Assembly: GCA_030272585.1 (NCBI GenBank)
Contig: BSYQ01000002.1
Coordinates: 7,378,001-7,442,000 of the forward strand
Length of the DNA: 64,000 bases
Direction of reading: 5' to 3'
Origin: Bryopsis sp. KO-2023
Lineage: Eukaryota; Chlorophyta; Ulvophyceae; Bryopsidales; Bryopsidaceae
Of this stretch, positions 1 to 11,515 are shown one piece after another; the first letter of the stretch is position 1; each line of letters begins with the position of its first letter. A program made the position numbers and the translations under genes. The notes beneath the pieces are model-generated. The model ran no database searches. It saw only the letters and a program-made list of their open reading frames with translations, and was not told where the DNA came from.

Positions 1-1378
1 TTGTGTGATAACCGGAACAGTTGGTCTCTGGCTGTTTCTGCTTTGTCAAAGGGGTCGAAGTATTCGATAATCTCCTGCCCCAGAGTCTCCCAGCTCGCCA
101 ACACGTCCGGGTTGGACGCTTTCTTTACGGTAAACCATTCCTGCGCTGCTCCTCTCAACACCGTCGACGCCAGTAACGCCCTCTTGTTCAGGGGACATCC
201 AGACGCCACAAAATAAGTTTCCATACTCTCCACCCAGTCGGATGCTCCTTCTCCCGTTTTCCCAAAGAACTGGGGAGGATTCCCCAGACGGATAGGCGCA
301 AAGTTCCACACATCAGGTATAGATGGCCCTGCAGAGCCTCCACTCGTCGCACCACTCGTCGCTCTCGCTTGCCGGAGCTTTTGCTCCAGTTCTTGTTTTG
401 CTGCCAACAACGATGCTTGGAAGTCGCTCCTTTGGTTCGCCATTTGTTCTTGCAGGTCCAATAGCTTTTTGTGCATACTTGACCCGGCTTCCAAGTTAAT
501 GCCCACGGCCGACTGCGCCGTCGACTGCTGCTCAGTTAGTTCCGTCATAGTAGCCACCATGGTAGAGATCTTTGCATCCGTATCCGTCCGAAACTCCATC
601 GCTTGTGTTTCCCGTAGGGTCTGGCTCAACGTTAGTTCGTCTAGCTTCTGCATTAGTTTCTGGTGGTTCGCTTGGCCGTCGAGGGTCACCTTCGACAGTT
701 TCTGTTCTAGTTTCGTGCCCGCCTGTCGAACTTTCAACATGTCTGCTCGGACGTCACCCGCCGATTTCTCCAGCAGTTCCATTTTTGATACACGATACGG
801 GACGTTGGTGGACCGGCCCGCCCCCTTTGCGGGCTGTGCCGCTTTATCCCGTATCATCTCGTCCCCCCCCGGGCCAGTGGTCGCCCTCGACCACCTTCTC
901 CTCGTGCCCGTTACTCCATTCTCCTTGACCCTCTCTGCGATTACCGGGTTACCGTTCTCTCGCCCCCTTTGCGGGCTGTGCCGCTTTATCCCGTATCAAT
1001 TTTCCCGGTCGTCTCGACATGTCTGGTTTCGCTCGTGGTTCCAAGCTCAGCAACTTTCTCCTTTACAGCTTTGACTTTGTCCTGTAGCCCGGCTCCCGCT
1101 TCATCGAGCTTGCCGACCGCTTTCGACAGTTTCTGTAAGGACTCTCCATGCTTATTCGCCAGTTTTTCGACTGCCAAGCCTGCTTTGTGAACCTTTGCGA
1201 ACTCGTCGCCATGCTTATTCACCAGTTTCTCCACGTTCTGTCCTGCTTTGTGGATATTCGCGATTTCTGTCTTTATCTCCAACCCTTCGAGTTCCCCGAT
1301 TCGGTCTTCCAGTGCTTTGCACCCCGTCTTTAGTGCCGCCACCGACTCCACCAAGTTATTAAAGTCCTCCGCCGACAT
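1..1378 (-). pseudogene. Ty3/gypsy-type gag, partial and disrupted
   Basis: Gag supplies the structural particle of LTR retrotransposons. An ATG at 1378 opens a minus-strand frame for about 130 codons of charged coiled coil. It contains two 21-residue repeats sharing VEKL-NKHG, with a third degenerate unit. The frame stops at 988-986. In the same frame, from about 790 down to the window edge, a further heptad-rich stretch leads into a typical retrotransposon gag domain: W-F-P near 310, GASDWVESMETYF, RALLASTVLRGAAQEWF, then a SWETLGQEIIEYFDPF-like segment. The domain order and the W/F/L spacing match the Retrotrans_gag family; this is recognition by eye. The gene runs off the left edge, so pol is not visible. 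Because of the stops between about 990 and 860 it is scored as a broken copy, although an intron there cannot be excluded. Confidence 0.75.
819..998. repeat. 38-bp direct repeats flanking a gag disruption
   Basis: A 38-bp sequence at 819-856 recurs without visible change at 961-998, 142 bp apart. The 104 bp between carry stops in the gag frame. About 50 bp of it (911-963) match, on the opposite strand, 35297-35348 inside the LTR retrotransposon further right. It could be a tandem duplication or a small insertion. Confidence 0.7.
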
Positions 1379-1558
1379 CCTGGTTCTTCCCCGGTCTTTA
1401 CGATGAACCCAATATCACAGGCTGCCCGATCGTTTGGGTGTAGCCCTGTACACTTCGCTCCGAAACCACTTGTAAAGAGACGCGGGGGTATAAGACAAAA
1501 TGGAACTTTTACAAACACGAACAACTGGTCCAAAGGCCTAGAGCCTTAAGACCGGCCA

Positions 1559-1591
1559 ACCGTTGACCCGGGTTCGAATCCCGTCAACGGT
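1559..1591 (+). other. tRNA-like B-box hairpin (33 nt)
   Basis: A 9-bp perfect stem (ACCGTTGAC / GTCAACGGT) encloses a T-arm-like sequence, GGGTTCGAATCCC, which has the pol III B-box consensus. The 5' acceptor strand lies directly beside the T arm, so this cannot fold as a whole tRNA. It may be a tRNA-3' fragment or relate to priming of the adjacent gag element, whose leader it occupies. Confidence 0.4.
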
Positions 1592-1599
1592 CACAACCG

Positions 1600-2440
1600 T
1601 AACTGGTTGTAACTCTCACTCACGTGATCCCAGACTACACCGTCTGGATACAGTCACACATGATCACCCGTTCCATCACACTATCACATCATTACTGTTC
1701 CTGTTACGTCACGGGTCAGACGGCTACATAACCGACTTGACCTCTGTAACCACCGTCGCCCACTGGTCCGCTAGTGCGACCGTTACTATCCTTGTCACTG
1801 AGAGGTTTAGGGATCGAATCCCATCTCTCCCTCTTGTAAACTGTCACAAATGTCCTGGAAATGTAATTGTAGTATTTCTGTACTTTGACTGGATTGCATC
1901 TTGCACCGTCACAGGGAGGGCTTTTCATTACTGGCGGTGACGCTCGAGTGTCAGAATAGGGAGGGTGACTTTCAAATCAAATCAAATCATGATTTGGAGG
2001 ATGACTTTCTATGCGACACACCAAATGGTAACTGATCCTTGGCGCTCCATCGGATCCCCAAAGCTTGCTTAAACCCACAGTTTACAGATCGATTTTACGA
2101 AAAAAGAATTGTGTTGGAGGCTCCAACTTGAAACCTTGCAGGCTAAGGGTTTTTCTTCTTATGCCCCTGATGCTTTGCATAGCACAGGGGCCCAAATTCA
2201 TCACCAAGCTTGTCTTTCGTTCGTCCCAACCCAACCCAACCCAAAAAATTGAGCGGTCCCTCTGCTTGTCTGTCACTGGTGAACGCTGTACTCAGCTCTG
2301 GTGCATTGCGGCCAATGATCGCTGCTCGGTTTCTCGCCTGGCGCTTTGCCCAGCACTTCATCTATTCCACCATCGACTCTTCCGTCAGAACGGACCCACC
2401 CCTTGGAAAGGATGCACCATCAACGCTCAACACAAGACCA
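1600..2440. other. no gene recognised
   Basis: Short unrelated reading frames only. A second T-arm-like motif lies near 1805-1835. A (CCCAA)n microsatellite lies at about 2225-2245. If the gag element has a 5' LTR it should lie here, but no partner LTR is in the window. Confidence 0.4.
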
Positions 2441-2877
2441 AGAACAAACACCTTCGATCCACGCTCAACAGTCCCCGCTCGGGTGATAAGGAGGCGCTAC
2501 CCTGCTCGACACTCTATAATATGGATGTAGGTTACGTCGTTTTCAGGCTTTGGGGCGGAGTTCAAGCCAACGCGACAAAACCAAATGTCAGTTCTGCAAA
2601 GCTCCAGCACACTCTGATTAGTGGACGACAAGGTGCACAGAGTGGAACGTTGTTTTGGTAAAAAAATCACCAGGATCACCATGCTGAAGGGACTGGGGGC
2701 GCATCGTTGAGAGTAAACAGACGCATAGCTGAAGCGCTGCATGAACCCCACTCCATAAAGAGAATAAAAAAAGAAAATCTGAGGACGAGTTGCCTTGAAT
2801 TGCTGTAACAGTCGAGCAGGGTAGCGCCTGATCTGTACTGTTTGGCCTGGATGGAAGGTGTTTTTGCACTTGTGGGA
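2441..2877. repeat. imperfect ~70-bp inverted repeat with ~300-bp loop
   Basis: 2441-2510 and 2808-2877 are imperfect reverse complements, with a perfect 19-bp core AGGCGCTACCCTGCTCGAC at 2489-2507 and its complement at 2811-2829. It may be a small foldback element or MITE. No coding content is evident between the arms. Confidence 0.55.
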
Positions 2878-2935
2878 CCCTCGTCTTCAGCACTCGTCTT
2901 AGGTAAAGAGCTAGTCAACCGAGAAGTTATCGAGT

Positions 2936-3008
2936 GTCCACGTGGCCTAATGGAGAAGGCGTCTGCCTCCGGAGCAGAAGACTGCAGGTTCGAGTCCTGC
3001 CGTGGACG
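2936..3008 (+). tRNA. tRNA-Arg (anticodon CCG)
   Basis: A 73-nt cloverleaf. The acceptor stem is GTCCACG/CGTGGAC (7 bp) with discriminator G. The D arm begins TGGCCTAATGG and the T arm contains GGTTCGAGTCC. The anticodon stem TCTGC/GCAGA holds loop CTCCGGA, giving anticodon CCG, which reads CGG. There is no intron and CCA is not encoded. A truncated copy of its 3' end and downstream flank lies inverted at about 42175-42268. Confidence 0.93.
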
Positions 3009-3922
3009 GCATTCATGTCAACTCATCTTTAAGAAAGGTGATGATCAATTTTTTATGGATGTTCTCCAACTGTGAAAAACATGAAGAAAGCATTACCTCA
3101 CATAAAAAACCTGAATTGGTATTGCACTTTCCCTCAGAAAAGATTCCAAGAAAAACATGCAGAAAACATTCCCAAATCTGAACTGGAGGATCAAACCCCA
3201 TAAGCATGTCGAGGTAGAGAACGGACTCAGAGGCACCCTGCAAAAAAAAAAAAAAAAACACTCATAAAAAGTTCGAAAAGAAAAAAAGAAAAATATGCAA
3301 TTCTTGATCATTGATGAGAAACATGTTCATGTCTGTTTTCTGGTTTGTTTCTTCCGTTTCTTTTTAACTAATGTTAAGAACAACAAAAAACCCACCTAAA
3401 AGAAAGCTCCCTGAATAATGCACGTGAGTGTTCCACAGTTGTTAGTCATCACACCTAAAGCAGCAGTTTTCCCCCAAAACGACATGATATACCACGTTGC
3501 ATTACGTCTTGCATGAGGTTTTCAGCTCGCACACACCTGTTTTTTTTTGCGTGTGGTATCCACGCGCGCAACCGACGTCATTCTATGAAAGTGAACAATT
3601 CAGCGAGTGTACTGACAACTGACAACTGCGAGCTGCAGCTTTGCTTCGTTTCTCACCTGAGGCGTTTTTTCTTTCTCTGAAGGCTAGATTTCCAATCCCC
3701 ACAGCGTGGGTTTTTGTGTGAAAGGAGGAAAACAGAAATGGTCAGCATGGTTTTCCGGTCTTTATTATCGTTGCCCAACCGGAAAGAAACTGTTGGGGGA
3801 GGTCGTTGTTTTTTCAGCACATTTTCCAGGAAAACAGTTTGTGGATCATCAACAAACGAACGAACGAAGTAGTTTTCTTCGTAAGCGTTACCAAGATTTG
3901 TTGGAGTCCCATGTATTGAATC
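3009..3922. other. intergenic, upstream of the ZIP gene
   Basis: No gene seen. It includes a 17-base A run at about 3241-3257, other homopolymers, and probably the promoter and 5' UTR of the ZIP transporter; no clear TATA element was identified. Confidence 0.4.
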
Positions 3923-6221
3923 ATGTCTTTTTCTGGATTCCTGGTACAGGGTGTCGAGCAGGGCAGCGATGTTGCGATCGCCTTTGCACTGGTAGTTGGT
4001 GCGGGATTGTGCACCACTCTTGGTGCATCCTTCGCATTTTGCGCCAGGATTGCCAACAAGAAAATCCTGGCGATCTCATTGGGTTTATCAGCCGGCGTCA
4101 TGATGTGAGTACTTTCATAATTCGTCATCTACAACCTTTCATTCTTTTTGAGCTGCATTGGGGATGCAACTTTCTGTTTCAAGTTGTGTGGTGGGGTACG
4201 CTTGTTGATCGCTTACATGAACTCATACTGCAAGGGCGCGCTTGCCCTTTTGGTTGCGGGCAAGCGAACGTTACAAGCGTATCGTAACAGCTGCGCAAGC
4301 GCAAAAAATCTCCGACGGATAAAAGTCCACTTGTCCATGGATGATTGGAACGAACCACTGTGAAGACAGCAACGTCTCACATGCTTTTTGTCCTTCAGCT
4401 ATGTCTCCTTCGGCGAGATTTTCATGGTCAAGGCATTGGACGAATTCAGAAAGCACTATTGCCCGGACGAAGACGAGAATCCCCAGAAGGACTGCAGTGA
4501 AGCAGACGATAAGGCTCTGCGATACGCCACCCTGTGCTTCTTCGCTGGGATCGTGGTAACACACATCCTGGATTTGTTCGTTCACCAGATCGTGGACCAT
4601 CCGTCTTGCTTTTGCAGCAAGAAGTCCAAGGTCATCAGCGATAGTCAGCAACAGGTAAAATGTTTCAACGGGGAGCACTCGTAGATCCAAGCTCTTTTCA
4701 CATGTTGTGTATGCCGCAGTGCGTGTTCGGTGCACATTTTTCAGCTTCGACATGTGCGTGTTCGCACTTTGAAAACGGATTTGCGGGGCGTGTCCACCGC
4801 TGATCAGGAGAGTTTTGCCTTCCAGCATTTGTAGTTTTCTAGCCTCTGTTGGGGTATCTGTGGTGATGGTCACAACTCTGCTGAGATGCAGTTTCCAGAG
4901 AAGAATCTACTGACGTCTATGAGAGTGTACTATTGTAGACACATCCGCACGACGGTTACACGGCCAAGGACAAAAATGAGTTGGAGCTGGGAATTTTGCC
5001 GACCGTTAAGGTGAATGAATGCCTATTCTGCTTTTTGAGCTGGTGTCTATTTTCTTTTGTTGTTACTTCTCACAACAAGCAACAGCTCTTCGTTTCTGTT
5101 TCTACTTTTTCACTTCTGTTCGCGACTTTGCTCTGGATGTTTTGTGTATTGTACACTTATGAGATATTACATTGCAAGGTTGACGACGATGCGTTGAAGG
5201 GAGTTGTGGATAATATCCTGGATGCGGACGATCATGCTCACCACCTTCAGAAAGTCGGTAGGTCAACAAGCAAAGTGAGGTTCATCCCGTAATAAAAATC
5301 CAGGTTTCACTTCAAGTTGCGAGGTTTGAGCTCGCTCAGCCCCTTCCAGTCTCAGTGAGAGGGCCGACTGCTGGACAAGTTGTCCAGGACAACATAGATC
5401 TAGATGTGTTCTACAGTTCTGAAGCCTAAGACGATCTTACAGTTGAAGTATGTATTTTGAAGTGTGCATGTCTGCTTCCCATTCCAGGGTTGATGAGCGG
5501 GATTGCGATTGCCTTGCACAACTTTCCGGAGGGCCTGGCCACTTTCGTCGCAACCGTGGCGGATCCCACTGCTGGTGTCGCGATTGCTGTTGCCGTTGCA
5601 CTTCACAACCTTCCAGAGGTCAGTTTGTACACCCTCTTTCCCTGGAAAAGAAGAAGTTGCATGACAGAACACCAGTCGTCTTGCCGCGGTCAACATGCAG
5701 TCCACTTATCCCCATATCGTCGAAGTCCTGGTACTTTCTTTGAGAACACTGTTCATCCAGAAACCAAGCTTGTAACAAAAAAAGCCACGTTTGCTTGTTG
5801 GTGAAAATGCCACGTTGCTATCTCGCAAGTCTGTCATGTGTGCAATCAGGGGTTGGTGGTTGCGATGCCACTGTATTACTCCACTGGCAGCCGATTGAAG
5901 GGCGTCATGTGGGCATTTTTGTCGGGAGTTTCCGAGCCGATCGGGGGTTTGTTCGGCTGGGTTGTCCTCGCTAATATGGGGGAGGTCGCGTATGCGGTGC
6001 TGTTCGCTATCGTGGCGGGAATGATGGTGTACATTGCCGTGAGCGAGCTCATCCCCACCGCCCTTCGTTTCGACCCGGTAGATAAGTATGTCACGAAGTC
6101 TTGCTTCGTTGGTATGGCGGTGATGGCGGCAAGTCTGCTGATGTTCACTGCTTGGGCAGAAAGAGATCGTCCCCAAAAAAGACAGGCGTTTTTTTTGTGG
6201 GAAGTGGGCTGCCGAATTTGA
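3923..6221 (+). CDS. ZIP-family zinc/metal transporter (ZupT-like), six exons
   Basis: ZIP proteins move Zn2+ and other divalent metals into the cytosol across the plasma or an organelle membrane. Exons inferred from GT-AG sites and reading frame are 3923-4104, 4399-4654, 4939-5010, 5179-5257, 5488-5618 and 5850-6221: 1,092 nt, 363 residues. The N-terminus has two hydrophobic helices with [14 protein letters not shown], as in ZupT. A hydrophilic His/Asp-rich loop (exons 2 to 4, with HPHDG and DADDHAHH) is followed by the signature metal-site helices ALHNFPEG and ALHNLPEG (exon 5 into exon 6), which hold the H, N and E ligands. The rest is [13 protein letters not shown], a GGLFGW helix and the C-terminal [12 protein letters not shown] helix. 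The ~20-residue tail after that helix is longer than in bacterial ZupT. All key residues are present and the frame is open throughout, so it is probably functional. The start is the first ATG giving a family-like N-terminus. Confidence 0.93.
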
Positions 6222-7024
6222 CTTGCTTACGCATCTGCTTTGGTTTTTGTTGCCGCTTCAAGGCATTCGTTGAAATAAGTCATTTCGGGACACAGAAAGA
6301 GAGAAGAAGGGTTGATCGTGGTGTGGTTCACAAATCAGCTTTTTTTTCCGTTCCTTTTTTTTGCTTTCTCTTGGACTTTAGCTTTTCATTTTTTTCTGTG
6401 AAGGTGAACTCACACCCATGAACGTATAAAGAGGGCGGCGTTCGTTTTCGCTCTTTCATGCACATAGATTTCTCTTTTTTTCCCATTTCCGAGGGGACAC
6501 AGGAAAAAACAAAACGTGGGGATGGGGAGGGGGGGATATACGCCAGTTAGGAACATACCGTATAGGCTTCTGCTGGGAACGTTTCTTTCTATTCTCACAT
6601 GGTTTTCGCACATTCTAACATGGGGCTATTTTCATGATTTCTTGCATAAAACTTGGTATATGTTGCGACAGACACCTCTGAAGCAACGATGTAATAATTT
6701 ATTTATTTATTTACTTTGGCGAACAACGATGATCCCCAGTGTCTCAATAAAACGAGACAATGAATAAACAGCCCAGTTCGTCATTCATTCTTTCTTACAC
6801 AGTTCCGGTACCCTCTTGTCTTGAAGAACTTCCGAGCGAGTTGCGTACTTGTTGCAGGAATGCGACTCTGGTATGTGTTCCAACATTTTTGGTTTGTACA
6901 CGTTCTGGATCGCTGTGGGACTTCACAGTATCGCCACCATTCGATTCCAAATCGAGGGGAAAAAGAGATCCCTACAACTCTCGGCCACCCAGACTCCATC
7001 TTTGCGCAGCGGAGTGGCATTCAT
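6222..7024. other. ZIP 3' flank, no gene
   Basis: Homopolymer-rich DNA with a candidate polyadenylation signal AATAAA near 6747. No coding region is recognised up to the start of the inverted-repeat arm. Confidence 0.4.
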
Positions 7025-7219
7025 AGACATATCCACGTTCATACACTGAGAAAGCCTTCGCCTTAGCTTTAGCTAGTCAGCTCGTTTTCATGTCAAACGA
7101 TAGGCGTTTTTTTTTTGTGTTTAACGATGACCCAGAAGAACGCTGACAAGCAACATCCGGGTGTGTCTCTGTTTGGCACTGAGCTTCTCACCACTTGGTT
7201 TCTTTCAAAAGCTTGGACC

Positions 7220-10149
7220 TCACCTCGGAAAAATGCTCGTCAGGGCCACAGCCTTCTGGTCAGGATGCTTAGCTCTAGCCAGAGTCCATATTTTTCCCAC
7301 CTCCCTTACGCACCATCGCAGCGCAACTACACCCCAACGCAATCTAACGATTTTGTGTTGACTCACAAATTGCAATACCGTCGCTGTGGTATGAGCTTCC
7401 ATTCTGTCGCCTGTCAAATATTTCCCCAACTTTGCATGCAGCTGCTGCACAAGGCAAGACGTCTTGTAATCGAACAGTTGTCTTTCTTTCGGAATACGTT
7501 GTCCAGAAACTTTTCGACAAATGTATCCGGGGTGGTTGAAAGTTCTTCCAAGCGATTTTGTGATACAGTTCACTACAAAAGCATTGCGACTGGAAAAAGC
7601 GTTACGACTCTGCGCACCTGGTGCTGTCGAGAGGCGGGAAGAGTCAGAACATAAACGACGTCCGTAGCGACCAATGCGGCGGATTGCCAGGAATTCCCCC
7701 CTTTTTCCCTTTGCCCAAACAGGTTCTGTTCTAATTTGACGAGATCATCCTCCAAAGCCTCACGGGGTTCTGCCGAAGGATGCCTGTCGCGGAAAATATC
7801 AGCTGCGATATTTGTCCTCCCAACAGCCGCCATTCCAGGCGTCAAATGAGGGGTTCGCAACCTAACAATTTTGTCCATTTTCGCGTGGCGAAAAGAAACT
7901 CCTCCGCGTGCCAAGTCTAGCAGCCCATACTCTTTCTTTGAATCCGTGAACGTGGCCCCTAGAAGTCCTTCGCCCGGCAAACACTGAGTGACTTGCTTCA
8001 CAAACATGAGAACGCCACTGAATTTCTTCCACAGCGCCACGACGGCTTTCTCTGGGATCTGTTCGCCATCCTCAACAATGGCCATAGACTCTCCTCTGTC
8101 TTTCAGCTTCGAAACCGCCGACTTCATTGCTGATGAGGTAGTAGTTCCGTTTGTGTCCCCTGGAGGCTTGGAATCAATGCAACCCCAGTCGTCGATCAAC
8201 CCGTTTGAGGTTCGCCAGGTTGTTGCAACTCCTGGCAGGATAAAAAAATCCAAAGTTATGAGCCTCCCAACGCCCTGTTGGACGCAGTCATCATTGTCCT
8301 CCTTTCGAACGATGAGAAGTGGTCTCTGGAATGGCGCCTCGGCGAAAAGCACTATCCCTAAACGACCTGGCCATGCGAGTTTCCAATTCTCGGGCTCCGT
8401 GGATACCATGAGTCGGCCAGTAATTTCATGCATGAAAGAGAAAAGGGTGATATCGCCAAGTTCCAGTGCGTCCTTCACACGCTCCTTTGGATTTTTTCCC
8501 GCTGAACGACGTGTGTACAGTGAGCGGCGATCTTCCTACAAGCAGAGCTTCGAGTGAAATATCGAGCATCTCTCCCAGGCCAAGGCATACTCTCCATCAA
8601 TCTTCACAATGTGTGACTGTGTGGATGTTCCCATTTTCGGTGGATCTCTGTTCTTCCAACAAAATCGATTTTCTCCTTTTGTGAGGAGCCGCCGCTTTTA
8701 GTATACCTATACTTAGCTCCGTTCCGGTTATGCATTTCGGTATGATTCGCCAGGGTAGGTGTAAAGTCGATTCGCTCGCTTCGGAACACCAATGCATCTT
8801 GTGCCTCCCACCAAATTCGGAGCTTTGAAGTTCAAACGCGATCCCAGATTTCCCGATTTTCGCACCCCCGTCTCTCAATCCAGTGCCTTTTTTGCACTCG
8901 TCCCTCAGTGCTTGTTCACTGAAGGCTTCCATCGCATTATCCTGGCGGATCAAAGGCCGAAGCATCATTGCATGTGCGGATCTCCATTTGCACCTGCTCT
9001 TTCTTGCGCCTTTTGCCTTGTAAACATTTGAATCTACTTCGTAAGCCCCCACATGATTCTCCTTTATGATTTCCCCTTCTAGAATTTCAAAAGGGAAGTA
9101 TTCAGGTTGACGTTGAGCCCACGGCTGCGCGAAAACATCACAAACGACGGTAGTTAATCCTGCCTTCGAGCTGACACTGATGGCATTTAATTCGATATTG
9201 ATGCACTTCTGACGACCCTTTGGCGCAACACACACACAGGGAGGACCTCTAACCGTAGTCCCTGCGCAGACTTCGCTTTTGCGTTTCTCCAGTAAACTTC
9301 GAGGTTTCGATAAAAGACAAGGTACAGAAAACCTGGTAAAGACTATCGCTTCAATCGTGGTGTGGAGACTTACACTTTGGGCTTCTTCGCTGACAATGGC
9401 GTGTCCCACACCATCAAAATCTTCTATCGCCCGAATACGATGTATCAAGCCTACCAGGTTTCTGCTGAAGACGGGGGCAACGTGTATGCCAAATCTTGAC
9501 AATTTCGTGCGTCGCGCTTTTGCACCCATTGGCTTCGGTACTCGCGTTGTCATTTTGTATGGGGAAAACGCGACCCTATCAAACTTTGCAAAGTTTGCGA
9601 CGTTTCTGTCGCAGCCCAACATCACACACGTAGCCTTCGTGTAGCAGCTGTTCGGGCACTTCACTAGCATCTCTTTCTTGGAACTCAAAATGCGCCGTTG
9701 GTTCGAAGCTCACGCTGAAATAGCCCACACGTATCAGCCCCCTCAGTGAATGACAGTGTAAGGTGAAGAAACTCCCACCACATTCACCAAAAACTTCAAT
9801 TTCTTACCTAAGCTGCTCGTGTAGCAGGAAGTTGAAGACGCCCTCAAAGCACTCTGGCTCCACTGACTCGTCAGAAAAAGGCACGTCCTCGTCCTCTATC
9901 TGTAACAGAAAAGTGCGCACGAAATCGACTTGTTGAGTCATTTTTTTTCTCCCATTCCCTATCCAGCACCAGATTACACCTGAACCAGAGGGGTCCTACC
10001 ACCAGCTCGAACTCTTCCTCTGCTTGAATCTTCTCGATCTGCACCGGGGCGTCGACGTCGCTCTTCCCACAGCACCGAAAAGCGTCAGCGAAACGACGTA
10101 ACCACAACATTCCAAAACGCGTGTCAAAGAGGGCATCAAAGTCGACCAA
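7220..10149 (-). pseudogene. unrecognised gene, left-arm copy (broken)
   Basis: Minus-strand coding remnants in order: 10149-9871 (92 codons; an acidic end EEEFEL precedes a possible GT donor), a short exon-like piece ending near 9810, 9688-8597 (363 codons), 8478-7573 (301 codons) and 7573-7220 (117 codons). The last three are in different frames, so this copy is frameshifted around 8500-8600 and again near 7573. I recognise no family. The 301-codon segment is globular in composition and highly conserved in the other arm, for example VRKEDNDDCVQQGVGRL and LEDDLVKLEQNLFGQREK. No transposase, RT or nuclease motif was found. The right-arm copy (16652-19546) has lesions in other places, suggesting one ancestral multi-exon protein of more than 700 residues. 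Confidence 0.5.
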
Positions 10150-10363
10150 GTACTCGTGCTGTAACTAAAATACTGATATCCAGAACCCCAGTGACTTGAT
10201 CGTTGTACTATCAGGGAGTTATCATGTCGCTACTGTAACAAAGCTCTGTCTCCTGACCTCTGCAAATACTTTTCGGCAAAGAACCTAGATTTGGACGATC
10301 GTAAGACACGACCCTGAGAATGCCGCTTTGTTTTTTTTGCAAACCTGCCATGTGTGCAACCAG

Positions 10364-10429
10364 GGAGCGCTGGTCGCGATACCGCTCTATTATCTCACTG
10401 GAAGCGCATAGAAAGGTTTCAAGCGAAGT
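10364..10429 (+). pseudogene. captured fragment of a ZIP exon (left arm)
   Basis: The sequence reads ...CCATGTGTGCAACCAG followed by codons for GALVAIPLYYLTGSA and a stop. The ZIP gene has TCATGTGTGCAATCAG at the intron 5 / exon 6 border (5834-5849) followed by [14 protein letters not shown]. Both the intron end and the exon start are shared, so it derives from genomic DNA of a ZIP paralogue. The inverted counterpart is at 16373-16438. Confidence 0.7.
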
Positions 10430-11035
10430 CTGGAAACTCGAGGCAAGCTGATACATTTTAGCTTCTGTGTGGTGTTCCACATGTTGGGTGAAGAGTTGAG
10501 GTCTAAGTACAGCCTTTGATTATTCTGAAAGCTCTTTTTGGAGAGTGTTGTGATGATATGAATGTTTTCCACGTATTCTTGAGTGTCACTCGGTGTATTT
10601 AGGGGTTCAAGAGTTTAAATTTTTCGTATGAGTTGGTCGATTTGTGTGCGAGTGGCACGGAGAAAAAAGAAGTAAAAATTATGCGGCATTAGCAATGTCA
10701 ATGAGGTAGTTAGCTACCCCATCGACGATCGAAATGCCGAAATTCCCATGGTGGGCGAATCCTGATCGGTTGACGAGACCCCCCGGGATCAACCGGGGGA
10801 CGACCTTGGTTGCACCATCGTTGCCATCATGGGTGCCAAGTGTCGTGCCAGAGTGGGGCCACCCACTCTGGCGGATCAACGTCATGATCGAAAATATGTT
10901 TTGACCCGATTAGTGCCGGGTTAGTTGATTTTTAATTTCTCTCTCCTGTACATTTAAGTTGTCGTCGAGCGCGTTTTTTTCCCTCATGATGTGACTTAGA
11001 AACTCATCCTTTTTTTTTGGTATGTACATACAGCG

Positions 11036-11377
11036 GTGCGCACGCCCTGGACGCACGGGAGTCGGCCTTGGCCAAGACGCGGAAACTGCCAAAGGTGTGG
11101 CCCAAATTCGCCTGAGCTCGAAATATTCCGAGCACCCAAAGGAAAAGAATGTGTCAGGGGGTTGATTTTGAAATGGAGACCTCGAGCGCGACCCCTTTCA
11201 ACACACGAAGGTGCAGCGGCTGGAACGCGCGTTTTTTCTGGTAGACTTGGTGCTGTCGGACTGATCGACGTTGATGATCCGACAAGTCGACAGAGGGTTG
11301 GGATAAAATTTCTCTGCAGTGGGTGGAAGAGTGACTGTGCAAATTTTCTTTCCTTTCAATTGACCCCCTGGTTTTGA
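11036..11377 (+). CDS. 113-codon ORF conserved in inverted copies
   Basis: The ORF begins MRTPWTHGSRPW and contains NCQRCG, a C-x2-C pair, and a later ECVRG. An equal-length copy with few residue differences lies at 15424-15765 on the minus strand, and a copy truncated after ~68 codons starts at 50375. Conservation may simply reflect recent duplication; no family is recognised and the complementary strand is also open. It is listed because the length is preserved in two diverged copies. Confidence 0.25.
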   Translation: MRTPWTHGSRPWPRRGNCQRCGPNSPELEIFRAPKGKECVRGLILKWRPRARPLSTHEGAAAGTRVFSGRLGAVGLIDVDDPTSRQRVGIKFLCSGWKSDCANFLSFQLTPWF

Positions 11378-11515
11378 GACTTTCCTTGGAGTGGGCCGAA
11401 TGTGGTCGAGAAAAAACAAAGGTACATCGGCCTGGTGTCGGCTTATTTTTTTTCGAATGCGCATTGGGGGGTTCCGACTTCAGCCCCACATTTTTTTCTA
11501 CTGACAGGACGTCGC

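Larger units (their letters stand above)
7025..11515. repeat. Giant inverted repeat 1, left arm (~4.49 kb)
   Basis: This segment is the reverse complement of 15288-19743 at most positions, with a constant coordinate sum of about 26,770-26,800 from end to end (checked at 7025/19743, 10682/16120 and 11510/15292). Similarity is high but not complete: scattered substitutions and small indels are visible. No target-site duplication is visible at the outer ends, so it may be a duplicated-inverted segment rather than a foldback transposon. Confidence 0.9.

Noticed and set aside
469..1074. Plus-strand 201-codon frame
   Set aside because: It is the antisense shadow of the gag coiled-coil region, with Ser/Cys-rich composition and no domain.
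1559..1591. Complete tRNA gene ending at about 1592
   Set aside because: The would-be 5' acceptor strand is directly next to the T arm and no anticodon stem fits, so only a tRNA-like hairpin is claimed.
2225..2245. Telomere-like (CCCAA)n and (GGGTT)n at 62510-62535
   Set aside because: Only four or five 5-bp units, interstitial and not a known telomere repeat; treated as microsatellites.
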